From Pisaster brevispinus (lineage: Eukaryota > Echinodermata > Asteroidea > Forcipulatida > Asteriidae): DNA of 64,000 nt. The DNA is taken from assembly GCA_023634235.1 (NCBI GenBank), contig JAMKCF010000022.1:5758541-5822540 (forward strand), in the 5' to 3' direction. Under the pieces are notes generated by a model. It saw only the letters and a list, made by a program, of their open reading frames with translations, searched no databases and was not told where the DNA came from. Positions 45,750 to 58,219 of the stretch are shown here, piece by piece. Each line of letters starts with the position of its first letter. Position 1 is the first letter of the stretch. The position numbers and the translations under genes were made by a program.

Positions 45750-45977
45750 GTGGACCAACATTACCAAAGACCGAATTTCAGAGCAACCGTTTGGATAAAA
45801 ACTCCCCGTAAAGGCATAACGGAAAACAAACCAATTAAAAGGAATCGCCCTAAGGAGTTCGTATTGATCAGTCAAACGGCAGATGAAGAAAAAAACATCC
45901 CTAGAAAGCATGTACTTGGAAGTAAGGTCCATGGACGCTGGGCTAAAATGTTCCCAAATAAACACATTTGCACTTAG
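45750..45977 (+). CDS. Weak exon candidate, basic C-terminus
   Basis: A 75-codon frame starting GTG right after an in-frame TGA, rich in Lys/Arg/Asn/Pro (KTPRKGITENKPIKRNRPKEF) and ending NKHICT-stop. The composition is protein-like. However, an overlapping 88-codon minus frame exists, no ATG is available, and the 'ttgcag' at 45738 would enter a different frame. Unrecognised. Confidence 0.12.
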   Translation: MDQHYQRPNFRATVWIKTPRKGITENKPIKRNRPKEFVLISQTADEEKNIPRKHVLGSKVHGRWAKMFPNKHICT

Positions 45978-46106
45978 AGAGCTGAACACCGGCACTGTTA
46001 TTTGTACAAGGGCAAGTGCGCAGTCGTAACCCTTTGGTGGTACCTGGAATCCAACCGTATTGGCAGAAAAAACAATCTGTAAAGGTAGAGGACAGGATCC
46101 ATCATT

Positions 46107-46280
46107 CTACTAAAAAAAAAGCCGGGTTCCTTAAAGGTTTTACTTATCCATTTAATGAGTAAGAAGGAGGGAACCCTACGAGGAAAACGGGTTTTTCTAC
46201 AAAAAAAAAGCCGGGTTCCTTAATGGTTTTACTTATCCATTTAATGAGTAAGAAGGAGGGAACCCTACGAGGGAAACGAG
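46107..46280 (+). repeat. 90-bp tandem duplication of a palindromic unit
   Basis: Unit 1 (46107-46196) and unit 2 (46197-46280) share 'agccgggttcctta', 'ttacttatccatttaatgag' and 'gaaggagggaaccctacgag', with few differences. Within each unit GGGTTCC and GGAACCC are inverted, so each can fold. This is a recent duplication. Confidence 0.9.
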
Positions 46281-47024
46281 TTGATGCATGCGTAGTATTT
46301 GGTTTGAAGTGGTTATGGATTGGACGAGACCGCTACCCGACGGAATAATAATTATTGTTCTCCGAACGGAAATATAAGTTACCCTGACTATTTTCAGAGC
46401 AAGAGAAAGCCAAGGGCATGATACTGTCATAAATAGAAAAGCTATTATTCTTCCACGAAATTGGTTTCTATGCTGCACGTGTGTTTTGGCTGAAGTTGTC
46501 GTGATGCATGGGCAGGGTTAAGTCACACACACGTGGTTGAACAATCAAGCACGGTGTGTAAAGATATAGGCTAGCTACTCTGTCTGGAAACTCTGTCGGT
46601 GAATAACAAATAATCATAACGTGAGTAAATATCATTCAATGATATATGAATTGGATGCAACGCATGAAACACAATGCCTTAAAATGTCAGATGTATATTT
46701 TATTCTATATGGATGAATGGACTATAGGCATAGCTGTTTATATTCAGTCTAACTCATAAAAGTTTAGAAGTGGAATTGTGAATTAAATAAAACTCGTCCT
46801 ATGCCTCATTTCCTAGACATTAATTCTGTCTTCAATATAACTTATTGAATCCTACTATAGTTTTTAAGAAACATAGTGAGCCTACAGTTTGTTTTTAACA
46901 ACTTTTTTTTATATTGAATACCACCCCTCGGATCACAATGAAATTCTCAGGTCGTGAAATACATTAACCCTATACTCTGATTGCCGGATACACCTCTGTG
47001 AGTATCCACGGTCCTTCGCTTCGA
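46281..47024. other. No feature seen
   Basis: Nothing beyond a minus frame overlapping the duplicated unit. Confidence 0.4.
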
Positions 47025-47083
47025 ATGTTGCTGATTTATTTCAGCAACATCCTGGATGTTGCTTATTCATTGCAGCAACATCC
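47025..47083. repeat. Two adjacent hairpins with arms atgttgct / agcaacat
   Basis: 47025-47050 (atgttgctga...tcagcaacat) and 47054-47083 (ggatgttgc...gcaacatcc) are successive palindromes with related arms. They probably arose by tandem duplication of one small palindrome. Confidence 0.8.
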
Positions 47084-49841
47084 GCAGCTGTACAATAGAA
47101 ATAAAGACAGTAACGCACAAAGCACTACGGAAGCAAACCCTGCAAGCTTCAACATTCTCGAATAGTGGGAGTATGGTGGTGGAACAATGAACCGTTCAAG
47201 ACCTGCGACAATAATGGTCTGCAACTTCAGAAAGTACGTGTTTAATCAATGGGGAGTGCGTGTGTGCTATACTTTAAAGTTGGATGGCCTGCCCAATTGC
47301 AGCTGCGTGATTCTATGAAAATAAATTGTTAAAACTTTAAGTAAGTTTCCCTCCCCCCAAAGCCCTTTAAGCCCAAAACGCCAAAACATACCTGCAGAGA
47401 GGAAGGGTGAAAATAATGAGTAATTAAAAACTTTCAACGAATTTGTTCTTCAAACTTTGTCTTTGATTTGCATATTCATGAAGAAAGTTGGTAAGTCGTG
47501 CATAATTCATCGTGCTCTTACGATACATATTTTTGTTTTTGAAACAACCACTGACCACCCTGAATGCTTTTGGTCATTTCATGGGACACAAAAACCCAAA
47601 GTAACAATTCAACAATGTTATCATTTTCCTTTTCTACAAATTGACCCAAATCATTTGATACATCTTTAAACCAAGATCATGCTCTCACAGCTGAAAATGT
47701 TTGGACTACCATATCATGTTGTGAGTCCCGGTAAATGGTGTACAATCAGTTATTTTCTTGCCCTGCTTGGTGGGCCGCCCCTCCACTTCCCTCATTCAAT
47801 ATTCAATTGATAAGATTTTCCTAGCCAATTCTCTTTACAAAACTATCGAGAAGTGCCTGAAGCAATCGATATAGACTTTCCTTTCTGTCCGTATTGAATC
47901 TAGCTGCCAAACAGCCAAACTATTGCACCCCACAGTGTTTCTGTTCAGATAACCAGATATTTGTGCCCAGACTGGTTTGAATAGCCTTTTCATCATCTGC
48001 AGACTTATAGTTGCCTGTGGGGATCGTCTATTGTACTGTTTGTCTTAAATGATGGATGAATTTTCTTCCCTGGGTGATCAATTTACCCTGGAACTATAAT
48101 ATGCATTAAAATAATGTGTATGATGCAATCATATAAAGCCATATATCATTAAAACAGAATAGAAATTGTCTTACTTAGGTCTCCCCGTGGAGATATTCAT
48201 CAAAACGAGAGAAAAGTGTAGCAAATGACTTCTTCGTAGCAAGATACAGCCTTCAGCTAAAAAGGTACTTCGGTGGCAATGGGAGAAAGACTCGGTCTGC
48301 TCCTTCGAGCAAATTCAAAAAAAAGGAACCACAAGAAATGTGTTCCTGGGGCAGGTTGGGTCTTGAGTGGCTAAACAGTAGGCGTAACTTGAGCCGTGAA
48401 TCATCATGACAATTGAACTGCCGCTTGAAAGCGACTCGTCAAGGATCTGTTGAAATCAACAGCTTCACAAGTGGATTCTAGCAGTGTGCCCGTTTCCAAA
48501 CACCGTATAGAGTCAGTCACAAATTGCCTTTTTGGCCATTAGTTTTGCGGCCATGTCCCATTTCCTTCGGCATTCCATGATTCAAAACAACGCGACAAGA
48601 GTGCGTCACCCACAACATTTAAAAGACAAGTCTCGTTGGCGGTAAACAAACCTCACAATGCATGTACTATCCTGCGTCCGTCTAGGATTTCAATTCTACA
48701 AAGATACCGGATGATTTGTTTATTTCTCACAAGTCAAAGTTTCATTTCACATCTTGAAGTTAAAGTACTTTTCTATTTAAGAAACACAAACAATACGAGG
48801 TTTTGACATTTACTTATGAACACTGTCAAGAACGACGACCCCATCGTGTGTCTTTAAAATAATGTGGGCTGAAACTTCAATTGTTAAAACTGAAAAGCAA
48901 AGTTTAGATGGTTGACTCTTTTAAAGAGCGGTACAAAGATGCTCTGAATTACATTTTTCCAACTTTTGTGCTCATAACAGTGATCATATACTGGGTATAG
49001 CATAAGTTGTAACTGCCTATTTTGGGCATAAATTGCACACATTTCCAAATGAAGCATGCATGATTCAGTATAACTACAGTGCAACAGAACCAAGGCAAAG
49101 TCACCACCCTGGGAAAATCTCTGATGAGAAGCCCTTGTGTACCGATGAGGTAGTTCGGTAATGGGTGGATGTGTAATCAGAATCCCATTGCACGTCAAAC
49201 GAAACTTGCAACACCCACTCCGTCCTCTTCCATTCCACACATGCCGGGAGTTTGCAACAAGCTTCACTTTTGATCCATTTAAAACGCGCCTAAAACCCTA
49301 TAAGAAACAAGGGGTTCAATTTCAGCAGCGTGAAGAGCACCGTATCAATGATTAACTGAGCGTCTCTTCCAATGATATGATATCTGTATGGACAGCCTAC
49401 AACCGATGCTCCAAGTCTAACTGATCGAGACACGCTATCACCCGCATTGTAGATTAAAAAGGTACTTGAGGACCCAATGATCCAAACGGAGCACCTTGAG
49501 TAACGACAAGTACCACTTATTGGTTGGCACTTCCCATTCAGCTCATCTGTGCCGAGGTCTGTCTACACCGTAGGGAGGAATTCTAAAGGAAGTAAAAAGT
49601 CCTGGAAATGGTTTGGGGACTTGGGTTCCCCCTTGTATTCTAGACTCGGAACCTCCTATGTTCAATTCACTGATGTTTACAAATTCTGTACTTCACCAGA
49701 AATACAAAACTACAGATTTGGACCATTTCTTTCTACTTTTAATGGCTGCTCTACTTCTATCAATATGATGTAAAGGCTGAAGTTTTTTTTTTAATCATGC
49801 AGTCAGGAAAAATTCTGACAACTCATACGCCTGCTACTGAC
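47084..49841. other. Long stretch without a supported gene
   Basis: A minus frame at 48884-49267 (127 codons, GTG start) is open and Cys/His-rich but unrecognised. Frames of that length are expected by chance. Remaining frames are 75 codons or less. Confidence 0.35.
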
Positions 49842-49895
49842 AAACAAACAAACACCCCAACACCCCAACAAACACCCCAACAAACAGACAAACGA
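49842..49895 (+). repeat. CAAAC / ACCCCAAC tract
   Basis: 'caaacaaacaaacaccccaa' followed by more acccc-aac units, the same composite as the SINE tail at 14005-14265. A SINE body is not clearly visible before it, so it may be an isolated tail. Confidence 0.7.
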
Positions 49896-50255
49896 ATATT
49901 CTTTTAAATCCTCTTAATATAAGAACTTTACAAGATTGAATCTTGAAAATAAAAATATACACCACGCCAAACAATGTTAGTGTTTATTATTATTTTGAAT
50001 CAAGATAAAAAAAATCCATGTAATTCAGTTCAAACTGGTTGTTTCCATGTAGAAAGCGCAATTTTAAAAGGAAAATACAAAATAAAATTCTGATGATTTA
50101 TTAAACTTGACGCTAAAATGCCCAGCAAGAAAAATCTGTTCAAGTAAATAATGCATTGAAGCCCCTTTCTATAAAATAACAAGTTGTAGTTGTTTTTATT
50201 TGTTTAACGATACCATAACTCTCAGGAAAACTATAGCTGATTTTGTTATTTTTGG
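49896..50255. other. No feature seen
   Basis: A+T-rich spacer. Confidence 0.4.
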
Positions 50256-50477
50256 TCAGGTTTCAGCATATAGCATCTGAAGTAAGCTCATGTAAAACAT
50301 CACTCTCATCAGACCCCTGGAACAGTCCTCGTGAACGAGGTGCTCATCGGCCTCTTGTCCGGCAAGGACGCTTGCGCAGACCGCCCCGGTATGCGGTCGT
50401 ATTGCATACTTGCTCTGCGAGATGATATGGGACTCCCTTGTTGACGCAGAGACCCCTTGCTTGGGCAAGGAAACCAT
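50256..50477 (-). CDS. Weak exon candidate in a local G+C-rich patch
   Basis: A 73-codon minus frame with a GTG- or ATG-like start lies in ~180 bp that is richer in G+C than the flanks. Part reads VLAGQEADEHLVHEDCSRG. A second minus frame and a plus frame overlap it, so the coding strand is uncertain and no domain is recognised. Confidence 0.12.
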   Translation of the reverse strand: MVSLPKQGVSASTRESHIISQSKYAIRPHTGAVCASVLAGQEADEHLVHEDCSRGLMRVMFYMSLLQMLYAET

Positions 50478-51469
50478 AAATTACCCTCACAACACGAGCA
50501 GATGTGTTTGAGTTTCATTGGTACTGACGGCTACACTATTTGTTGCATTTTATTTTGCAGGCTGGCTGAAACAACAAGCCCATATTTGTATGAGCTATAT
50601 TCTTTTCGCAAAAAGGCTAAGGACCCAATTATTGAATACCATATTAGACTTAAATGTAATTCTATGAATACCAAGGTGTCTGGAACGAATGTTTGGCATC
50701 CGCAGATTTGATCAAACCGACCAGGTACCCTGCCGCGAAGATAAAAAGGTACGAACATCACGTCCTTTGAAGCTAAAATAACTCTCACCTACCAATTGAT
50801 TTCGACGTGTTTCTTCAAGCAGAGTCTTCATTAATGGAAATGTGTGGTATTACTGGAGTTATACGCATGGTCAGAACGTGTTAGGCTCCAAAACCGGGTT
50901 ACATGCAGCGAGTCTGCGATTTCAATTTCTGTATACGGAAAAAACGATTGCATTGGGAGCGACGCGCCGCGACTGCATGCCGAAGCAGATGGTTATACGA
51001 CTCCTTTCAACCTTCCGTCCGAATAAACAATAACGGAAAAATTGATAGGTATTTGGACCTTCATCCAAATACTCTGGCATTTATCAAGATAATAGACAAT
51101 TTCCATTTGAAGGGATCACTTGGTAACTACGTTTTTTTTTAAGCATGTAAATTGTTCATTGTATATTTAAGCCAACCTGATAAACGCATCTGAAAGAAAT
51201 TCACGCGCTCAGATCAAAGCTTTCGAACAGTAATAACAACAACCATTATATAAAAGTTCATAGGGATGCACAACAATGATAAGGTTGAAACAATAAATGT
51301 TCAAAGATTTTTGCTTATAACTTTTGATGGTATAAAGAAGGTCCTGGTTGAAAACCTCTCTTTAAATATTGTTGCTTGAAATTCCATGGAAACAAGTTAA
51401 GCAATCTCGCAAGACCAAAACCCAATGTACGAAAATAGTGAAAACATAAAGGGGATTGACTTAATGAAG
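50478..51469. other. No supported gene
   Basis: Short overlapping frames on both strands, including three in the same 300 bp near 50842-51142; none is recognisable. Confidence 0.4.
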
Positions 51470-51560
51470 CTTAATTTTTTCACAAGGCTGTTGTTTTATG
51501 TTTATATTGGGTCCGGATACTGGTCTTTTGACAATTACCAAATGTAGTCCATGTACAAGA
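51470..51560 (+). mobile_element. TTAA-family fragment
   Basis: 'cacaaggctgttgttttatg' ... 'ggatactggtcttttgacaa' 'ttaccaaatg' matches the right end of the element at 43992-44202. Both ends are degraded. Confidence 0.5.
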
Positions 51561-52636
51561 GTCATGTAAGGATTTCAGACTTGCCACGCGATTATGTGTG
51601 AACATTATTACAACATTTGAAAACACATTTGATGTTATCACTGGATAGATGTACCTTCGGTTGTTTAATAACCAGATGTATTGAATTTCAGATCTTTTAA
51701 AATTGCTGTTATTTGATTCCTGTGTATTTCCCCGATTCTACTGAGACAATATTGACATCCTCGGATAGCCTTACTTTTATAAAGGTCATAACTGTAGCCG
51801 GTAAGCCTTCCGCATGCTGTCCACCGTTAACAAACATTCTAAAGAATTTAAACTCGAGGCAAATGGCCATGGGCATCTGGTATTTAGGTCATACTAGACT
51901 CTATGGAATGGTCTTTAATTAAAACGATTTTGCCCAAAACCGAACAAATAAAACAACCTGAAGTAGGGGATTTGCTATAAAAAGCACCAGTTCGCGGATG
52001 TCTGCAGTTACAGTTTGCATGATATAGTATTTACTCCTTGCAGAGTTTACGGTGATATTATTCGTTTGATTTGGCTGTGGGTCTTACCTCCAATTTCAAG
52101 AGTTTTAACTCCCAGGAGATGAAAGTGTCCGCAAATGCTTACAAACCCTTCAATTTCCCGCATTCATAAATAGTTAAAAGTTGACGTGTGAACTGCGACC
52201 CATTTTGTTAAAGTCAGTCCCAGAACACTTTAGCTTAATACAGTGTTTCAACATGAGTTATTTGCGATCGAAGCCAGTTTGCATTCCCGATGTGAGTCTG
52301 CAGCAACCAAACGTGTTCCGACCTTTTAAAGTCAAAATACATCAAAAGCTATTCCAGCATCACCTCACCTGTATATCACAACTTGTTAGCTGACGTTTTG
52401 TGACTGAGCACCGTGTCGCTTTGGGTGTTTCACAGACGTGTTTAGATTTCAGGGTAGTTGGTCCATCTCTTAAAAGGTGCAAGATAGTCTGGTGGCTAGT
52501 TTTTGACAATTTAAGCTCGTGCTTTCAAAGTGCGTGTCACTCCTCCAGTTCATGGGGTTGAATGGGAGACATGTGAATTACTTAGTTTGTGGTATTATTG
52601 CATTGGAGAGACGGGGGCGATCACGTTTACAGTTTT
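51561..52636. other. No supported gene
   Basis: Plus frames at 51713-51922 and 52181-52393 (70 codons, ATG) are unrecognised. Confidence 0.4.
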
Positions 52637-52751
52637 GGGCTCGATTTCACAATGAGGGGGAAGCTGGATCCAAATTGCGAATCAATCTTAATTGCTAGGC
52701 AAAGTGTGACGTCACAATAAGATGAATTTAGTGCTTTATGAAATTGAGCCC
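52637..52751. mobile_element. Short MITE, GGGCTC(G/A)ATTTCA termini
   Basis: The 5' end 'gggctcgatttcac' and 3' end 'gtgctttatgaaattgagccc' are inverted. The 115-bp element contains 'tgtgacgtcacaata'. Its termini resemble those of the element at 61176-61354 (ccaatttcatagagct), so the two may share a transposase. Confidence 0.7.
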
Positions 52752-53187
52752 TGCAGGCTTCTATAGGGGCAATATGTCTTCTTGATTATGTGATTACGTC
52801 AGCAAGCAGCTACTTGACATTGAGTTTTTATAGTATTCAGATGGCTATTGATAGAGGGTGATAACTAAAATTATGACTCACCGTTTGTAAGAAATAAAAT
52901 TATTGGTGAACGGAGAAAACATGGTATTATTAACATCATTGTTGATCATTTCAAAAGTGTTTGAAACTAGCTTTTGAAGTTAGGATGGAAGAAAGTAATA
53001 TCGATTCAATCAATTTCAAATGCTAAGCTTGACAATTGATTGTAAAGCTATACAACCTACGCTGGACTTATAATTTCATAATGCAGTTTTTCAAGATTGT
53101 TACGGGAACAAATATCGACAAATTTGAATGCTGTAAATAATAGCCAGACTTTCATCATACATTTACCACGGATCGCAATATTGATTT
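52752..53187. other. No feature seen
   Basis: A+T-rich; nothing noted. Confidence 0.4.
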
Positions 53188-53237
53188 TTCCTTTATACTA
53201 TTACTGAATGTATTCCTTTATACTATTACTGAATGTA
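53188..53237 (+). repeat. Perfect 25-bp tandem duplication
   Basis: Two identical 25-bp units containing 'ctttatactattactgaatg', head to tail, with no mismatches. A very recent slippage or an assembly artefact. Confidence 0.9.
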
Positions 53238-55055
53238 CCCAAATTCAGAGAGAAAAATGGCAGTCACCTTTTTTTCGTGTAGCACTAACGGGAATGACAG
53301 AAAATACCGTACATTGACTGGTACACTTCTACATGCTTAAAAAAAACGCATGTCCCAAGAAATATAATAAGAATTTTAACATACTTGTCTTATGCTTCAA
53401 TCCAAAGCATTCACATTTCAATCCCAAACAAAATCACGACTTCTACTTCCTCCAAATCATGAATTCCCGCGAATAGAAATCTGTATTCAGAATGAGAAGA
53501 GACCATTCAGAAGGTCCAATCTATGATTGTATTAACTGTTCCATGAAGATTTGCTTCTTGATACCATTAAGCCGTGGGCGCTCTACTTCATAGTCACTCA
53601 GCAAAACCGCTGTGATAAGGATCGCTGCACGTGACTCCCCCCAACAGTTCAAAAGGCCCGCGGGTTTGCAATGTAGTTAATAATACTGCTTTTATATGAA
53701 GGTGTTGAATTGGTGCCAATGCCTGGGCTATCTTCGACAGACTTTTCGAATATAACACTTTACATGTCACGTATATGAAGTAAATAACTCTGACAAAGTG
53801 CAAGTCTTAAAGGAAGCTGCATTTCCCCTTAGTTTTACGCACTCCGGGTAACCTTAACGCTTAAAATCAAAATGGGAAATGTATAGGGACGTTTTATTGG
53901 CCTGCCAAGAAAATTTCCCATCTCAGCTCAAAGAGCACTCTAGGCCGTCTTGTTCCGTAAGGAAATACTCCCGTTGTTAACTGTATGTCTTGATCTTTGA
54001 CTTGACTCTAAGGCAAACAGTCATGTTTGCTCCAGTTTGGAACCTTGCAGTTTACAGTCTGTCTGTAAACACTATAGTTTGAATAACCATAAACAATCTT
54101 TATTAATTTGAAAGATACCAACGATCCCATCGTAATTTGCTGTTCAATCGTGAAAATAAGCCGCAGCACTTCGTAAAACCAATCTGCCAAATCACGACTC
54201 GAACTTTCTGTGACACGACAATATCAATGCATTATCGTAAGCTTGGTAAAAGGCGTGCCAACCTTTGGAAAATGACTGATGTAACAATGCACATGAACGC
54301 ACAAGCTGACCGCATAACAACCTTGTTATATAACATGTGAAATAAGTGTGTGCTTAAGATTTTTTGGCTTAACTGAGCAGATATTGCTTGCAGATCTGCA
54401 AAAATATCCCCTCCTCTTCAAACTTTCGATTGTTTTTTACTCTCGTTCCATTTACAATTTTTGACCATCCCATCTCCGGTGTCATGATTGTATGTCCGGA
54501 TGAAGCCTAGGGACGTGACTGGATTGATGTGCAAATTATGTCATATTAATTTCTACAGCTCGACCTCACTGGCAGATCGCATTGCAGAGCGTTCCGCACG
54601 CACATCTTAGCTATTTTTTATTATTGTAAATTAGGCCTACGACTTATAAGCGTAATGGCCGTATCAATAAAACCATAAATCAAGGGTTGCTTAAGAAGCG
54701 GATTGCGAATGCGGTTTCGTGATTTTGTCATCACGGCTAAAAAAAATTCCAAGCGAAGCCGTTTGTATTCTTGGAAAATTTCCCCTTATTTACTCTAAGG
54801 CAAAATTCGTGACATGCCAATTAAAATGGAAAGATATTTATTACCCGGTGAATTAAATCGTCCACGAGTTGATCACAGTTAGTTTGAGAGATTTCCTGTT
54901 ACACGACTGCCTGTATGTAGAAACCATTTGGGACGATTTGATTCATTTGATAATCTCCAAAAACGAAACTAAAAAATACTAGGGGAAGACTAATATCATA
55001 CCGTTCAGTAAAATATCGTTAACGATCGCTGCAATGAGGCCAGATATGTATACCC
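53238..55055. other. Gene-free stretch
   Basis: Frames at 53594-53803, 54008-54190 and 54137-54340 are short and overlapping. Nothing recognised. Confidence 0.4.
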
Positions 55056-55222
55056 TGGTGGTGGTGGTGGTGGTGGTGGTGGTGGTGGTGGTGGTGGTGG
55101 TGGGGGTGGTGGTGGTGGTGGTGGTGGTGGTGGTGGTGGTGGTGGTGGTGGTGGTGGGGGTGGTGGTGGTGGTGGTGGTGGGGGTGGTGGTGGTGGTGTT
55201 GCTGTTGTTGTTGTTGTTGTTG
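55056..55222. repeat. (TGG)n then (TTG)n microsatellite
   Basis: About 140 bp of TGG/GGT repeats with rare G insertions, followed by ~25 bp of TTG repeats. The poly-Thr, poly-Pro, poly-His and poly-Val frames on both strands are translations of this array, not genes. Confidence 0.95.
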
Positions 55223-56743
55223 CATTGGCCGCCATAGCTGAGGTGCGTGCCGCACAAAACTCTCAGCTAGTGATAGGTCTTCATTGACCTAAGTGGGGGC
55301 ACAGTTTGTGGCTCGTGACGTCACATTCAAGGGTCTAATTAGTAACTTTTGCATCCTGTTTGAAACAATATAATTATCCCGTAGTCTTTAGATTGCTAAT
55401 ATATTAAAACCACAAGACGTATACATTGATTTCCTGGAAGACGAAAACACTCGTAATCTAGTTAGTAAACTAAAGATCCATTGTTGGATTCTATTTTGTA
55501 ATAATGAAGCTATGGAAGCTCCAATTACAAAGAGTAATTTGTTATCTTTGGCTAGTTCTTAATTTACTACATAATCTACCCAAACTCCAACTCCTCACAG
55601 AAAATTACCTTAATTTCCAATAGTGGCCGACCGAAGATGTCGAGGGGTCTGGAATATTGCATGCTTTGCATTACCGGGTGAAAGCCCCAGTGTCCTGACT
55701 GGTCACCCAGAGCGCGGCTAGGCTTGATTGGTTCGGCCGGGCACCCCGAAGCTAACGCGTCAACCAACTAATTAGATCGTGCCTGATAAAAATCGGACTC
55801 GCATTTGTCATTTTGCCAATGCGGCCGTTTCCATTTCGAACGCGGTCGTTGAACCACCGTTTTTTACGGCTGTCCACAGAGACAATTCGACCGGAACAGT
55901 GAGACAATGAATATGTCTAATAGCAGTAATTGATGCAATTAGCTGGGTCGGATTTCGCTCTTTTCATTACAGAAGTGTGTAGCAGATTTATAAAATTAAA
56001 TTAATAAGCTTGCCACAAAAGGAGCGTTTTCTGATTTTTTTTTAAAGATTAAGTTTACGAAGGAAAGATTTAAAATGGGTTTGGTGAGACATACAACACC
56101 AATCTGCGAAGTGCACACCATCAAGCATCTGCATAATACTCAGATCTTAATGAGAAAATAATTTAAAACAACAGTTCACAAAGCATCGATTTGAAAGCAT
56201 TCACAGTTGAAACATAAAACACCTATCGAACAATCGCAAATTTACTTGTTGCTAAAACTGTTCATTAACACATTCCTCAGTAATGAGAGATTGTTAACTT
56301 CGAGGCCTTCAAATAATACAAACATAAGACTAACAGGAAATAACGTGAGGGTATATAGGGTCCAACAGGGAACCAATTGCAGAATCTCGTGATTTCCGGC
56401 ACAAAAGACCGGCGACTATGCTTAAAGTGTGGCTGCCGGCCACATCCCATCATTCGAAGCAATACAACCCTGGCCAATACCCCTGCCACGTAAAACCGGT
56501 AGTCACTTTCGTCCAATAACTCGTCATCCGCGGCCACTGGCTTTCAGTAGAGATTCCCGTTGGGTCATCCGCTGATAAAGACGCCATGTTTTTAACTGTA
56601 TAAACCTTCAGGCAGATCCAGGCAAACTTTTTAACACACTCGCAAATTAAATTTGCCACTAATGACGTGAATTGTCGCACTATGGGATAAAATTAGTTTT
56701 CTTTTTATGTAAGTGAGTGTTTAGATTGAAAGATCGATGACTG
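55223..56743. other. No supported gene
   Basis: Minus frames at 56277-56537 and 56450-56680 overlap each other in different frames. None is recognised. Confidence 0.4.
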
Positions 56744-57157
56744 ATGTGGCAGAAGGCAGAAGTACGAGGAGTACCGTGTAGTATCACGAACCCTCTGATA
56801 GATTCTTCAATTGGTACTTCACAACATGTTTGTAAAAATTGCATCGACCGAAGGAGTGTCAAGAAAACGTTGCGTGGGAATTTCAGCTCTAACCACATCA
56901 CATTAAATACATTGTTACGTTTACAATACCAGTTTCCATCGTGCGGAAGCCCATTGCTGCCAGCTAAAAAGATTCGCGAGCTCCACGTTCAAAACTGTAC
57001 TCCACCCACCTCATGTACTTTAGTTTGTGATTTGTACTTTAAGGTGGTAGCAAAAGGCTTTCGTCACTGTCACTGTCATTTTATATCAAGACATACAAAT
57101 TCGCCCATGCAAGTTCAAAGCGACAGAATATCCGGGAAATTTAATCCTAGGTCTTAA
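56744..57157 (+). CDS. Unrecognised 137-codon ATG frame
   Basis: Starts at a true ATG just after an in-frame TGA and ends TAA. The translation is basic and Cys-rich (HVCKNCIDRRSVKKTLRGN, later HCHCHF) with no hydrophobic span or signal peptide. I recognise no domain. The Cys spacing does not match a standard zinc finger. Length is at the edge of chance expectation. It could be a single-exon ORF, part of a spliced gene or random. Confidence 0.18.
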   Translation: MWQKAEVRGVPCSITNPLIDSSIGTSQHVCKNCIDRRSVKKTLRGNFSSNHITLNTLLRLQYQFPSCGSPLLPAKKIRELHVQNCTPPTSCTLVCDLYFKVVAKGFRHCHCHFISRHTNSPMQVQSDRISGKFNPRS

Positions 57158-58205
57158 ATGAGGCAAGATACATATCTGATAACAAACCTGTAATAAATTG
57201 GCCTGATATAAGACTTTCATATCTATTAGGCCCTATTACAGACGACGATCCATCCATTCACCAGTTTAAATTATTGCTAAAGTGTACCAACCTTTTTAAA
57301 GTGTAAGTTCCGGTAAATGATAGTCCTACGGTCGAATAATATTTCACGATTTCATTTCGTTAATGTATTTGGTTTTCCAGGGTTGTTCTATAGACTTCAA
57401 CGGTACTACAGCACAGTCGCTATGATTATGAACCCCTGCGTCCTTTCCCCACGGGCAGGTGGTTCAATCCCGATAAGCCTCTCGCAGAACTTAATTGAAA
57501 ACCATTGAAATGACTGCTCCAAAAATGTCACAATTTGAAATTGTTATAATCGGCTACCGGGAAGACAGAAAGGCGCCTTTTATAATGTCGACATCTTAGA
57601 CCATTGAGGACACGCTACATAAACAAAGATGGTCCATAGACTTCGGATATCAGAGTGAATGTGTGACAGATAGAAAGTATAGATTAGGTTTTACTTCTGG
57701 TCACGTCCGCCGACATTATCACAACTCCGGAGGAAAAACAAATAATCTGCACCTCACCCGCCTGCTTATATTGATTCCTATTTGCATACTATTAAGATAA
57801 TATTGTACTTTCAATAACTACGTACTTACCCAAGGCAGTTGGGGGAAGATTTCAATTCAAGAGGAGACGAGTGACAAGTAATCAAACTGTGAGTTCTGCA
57901 CAATGTGAACGATCAGATACGATTTACGAGTTTTTTTTAACAATCACAGGGATGTATTCAAATATGTTATTTGAGATCATCCCTAAACCGCTACAAACTT
58001 AAGAGTGTTCGAAGTACTGTAATTTCTTGACAATCTGTTGTTAGCCAATTACACACGACATTCATTGAATGGGAAAGGCGGAATCCTTACGTGGTAGGGC
58101 AGGCTTGGACTAACATGTTCAATGAAGGTGTGGAGGTTTAACTTGGACGTATCTTGGTTAGTGTCCAATTAGCTGTGGAACACACAATATATGTTTGGGG
58201 TTATT
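57158..58205. other. No supported gene
   Basis: A B-box-like 'ggttcaatcccga' near 57463 has no convincing A box. Otherwise nothing. Confidence 0.4.
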
Positions 58206-58219
58206 GGGGGGGGGGGGGG
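58206..58219. repeat. Poly-G tract
   Basis: About 14 G in a row, forming part of a spurious 90-codon frame. Confidence 0.85.

Noticed and set aside
48884..49267. 127-codon minus frame as a gene
   Set aside because: No ATG, no domain, length expected by chance at this base composition; noted only in the spacer entry.
54979..55257. Poly-Thr, poly-Pro, poly-His and poly-Val open frames
   Set aside because: All are translations of one TGG/TTG microsatellite in different frames.
57440..57480. tRNA-like B box
   Set aside because: No A box at suitable distance and no cloverleaf.
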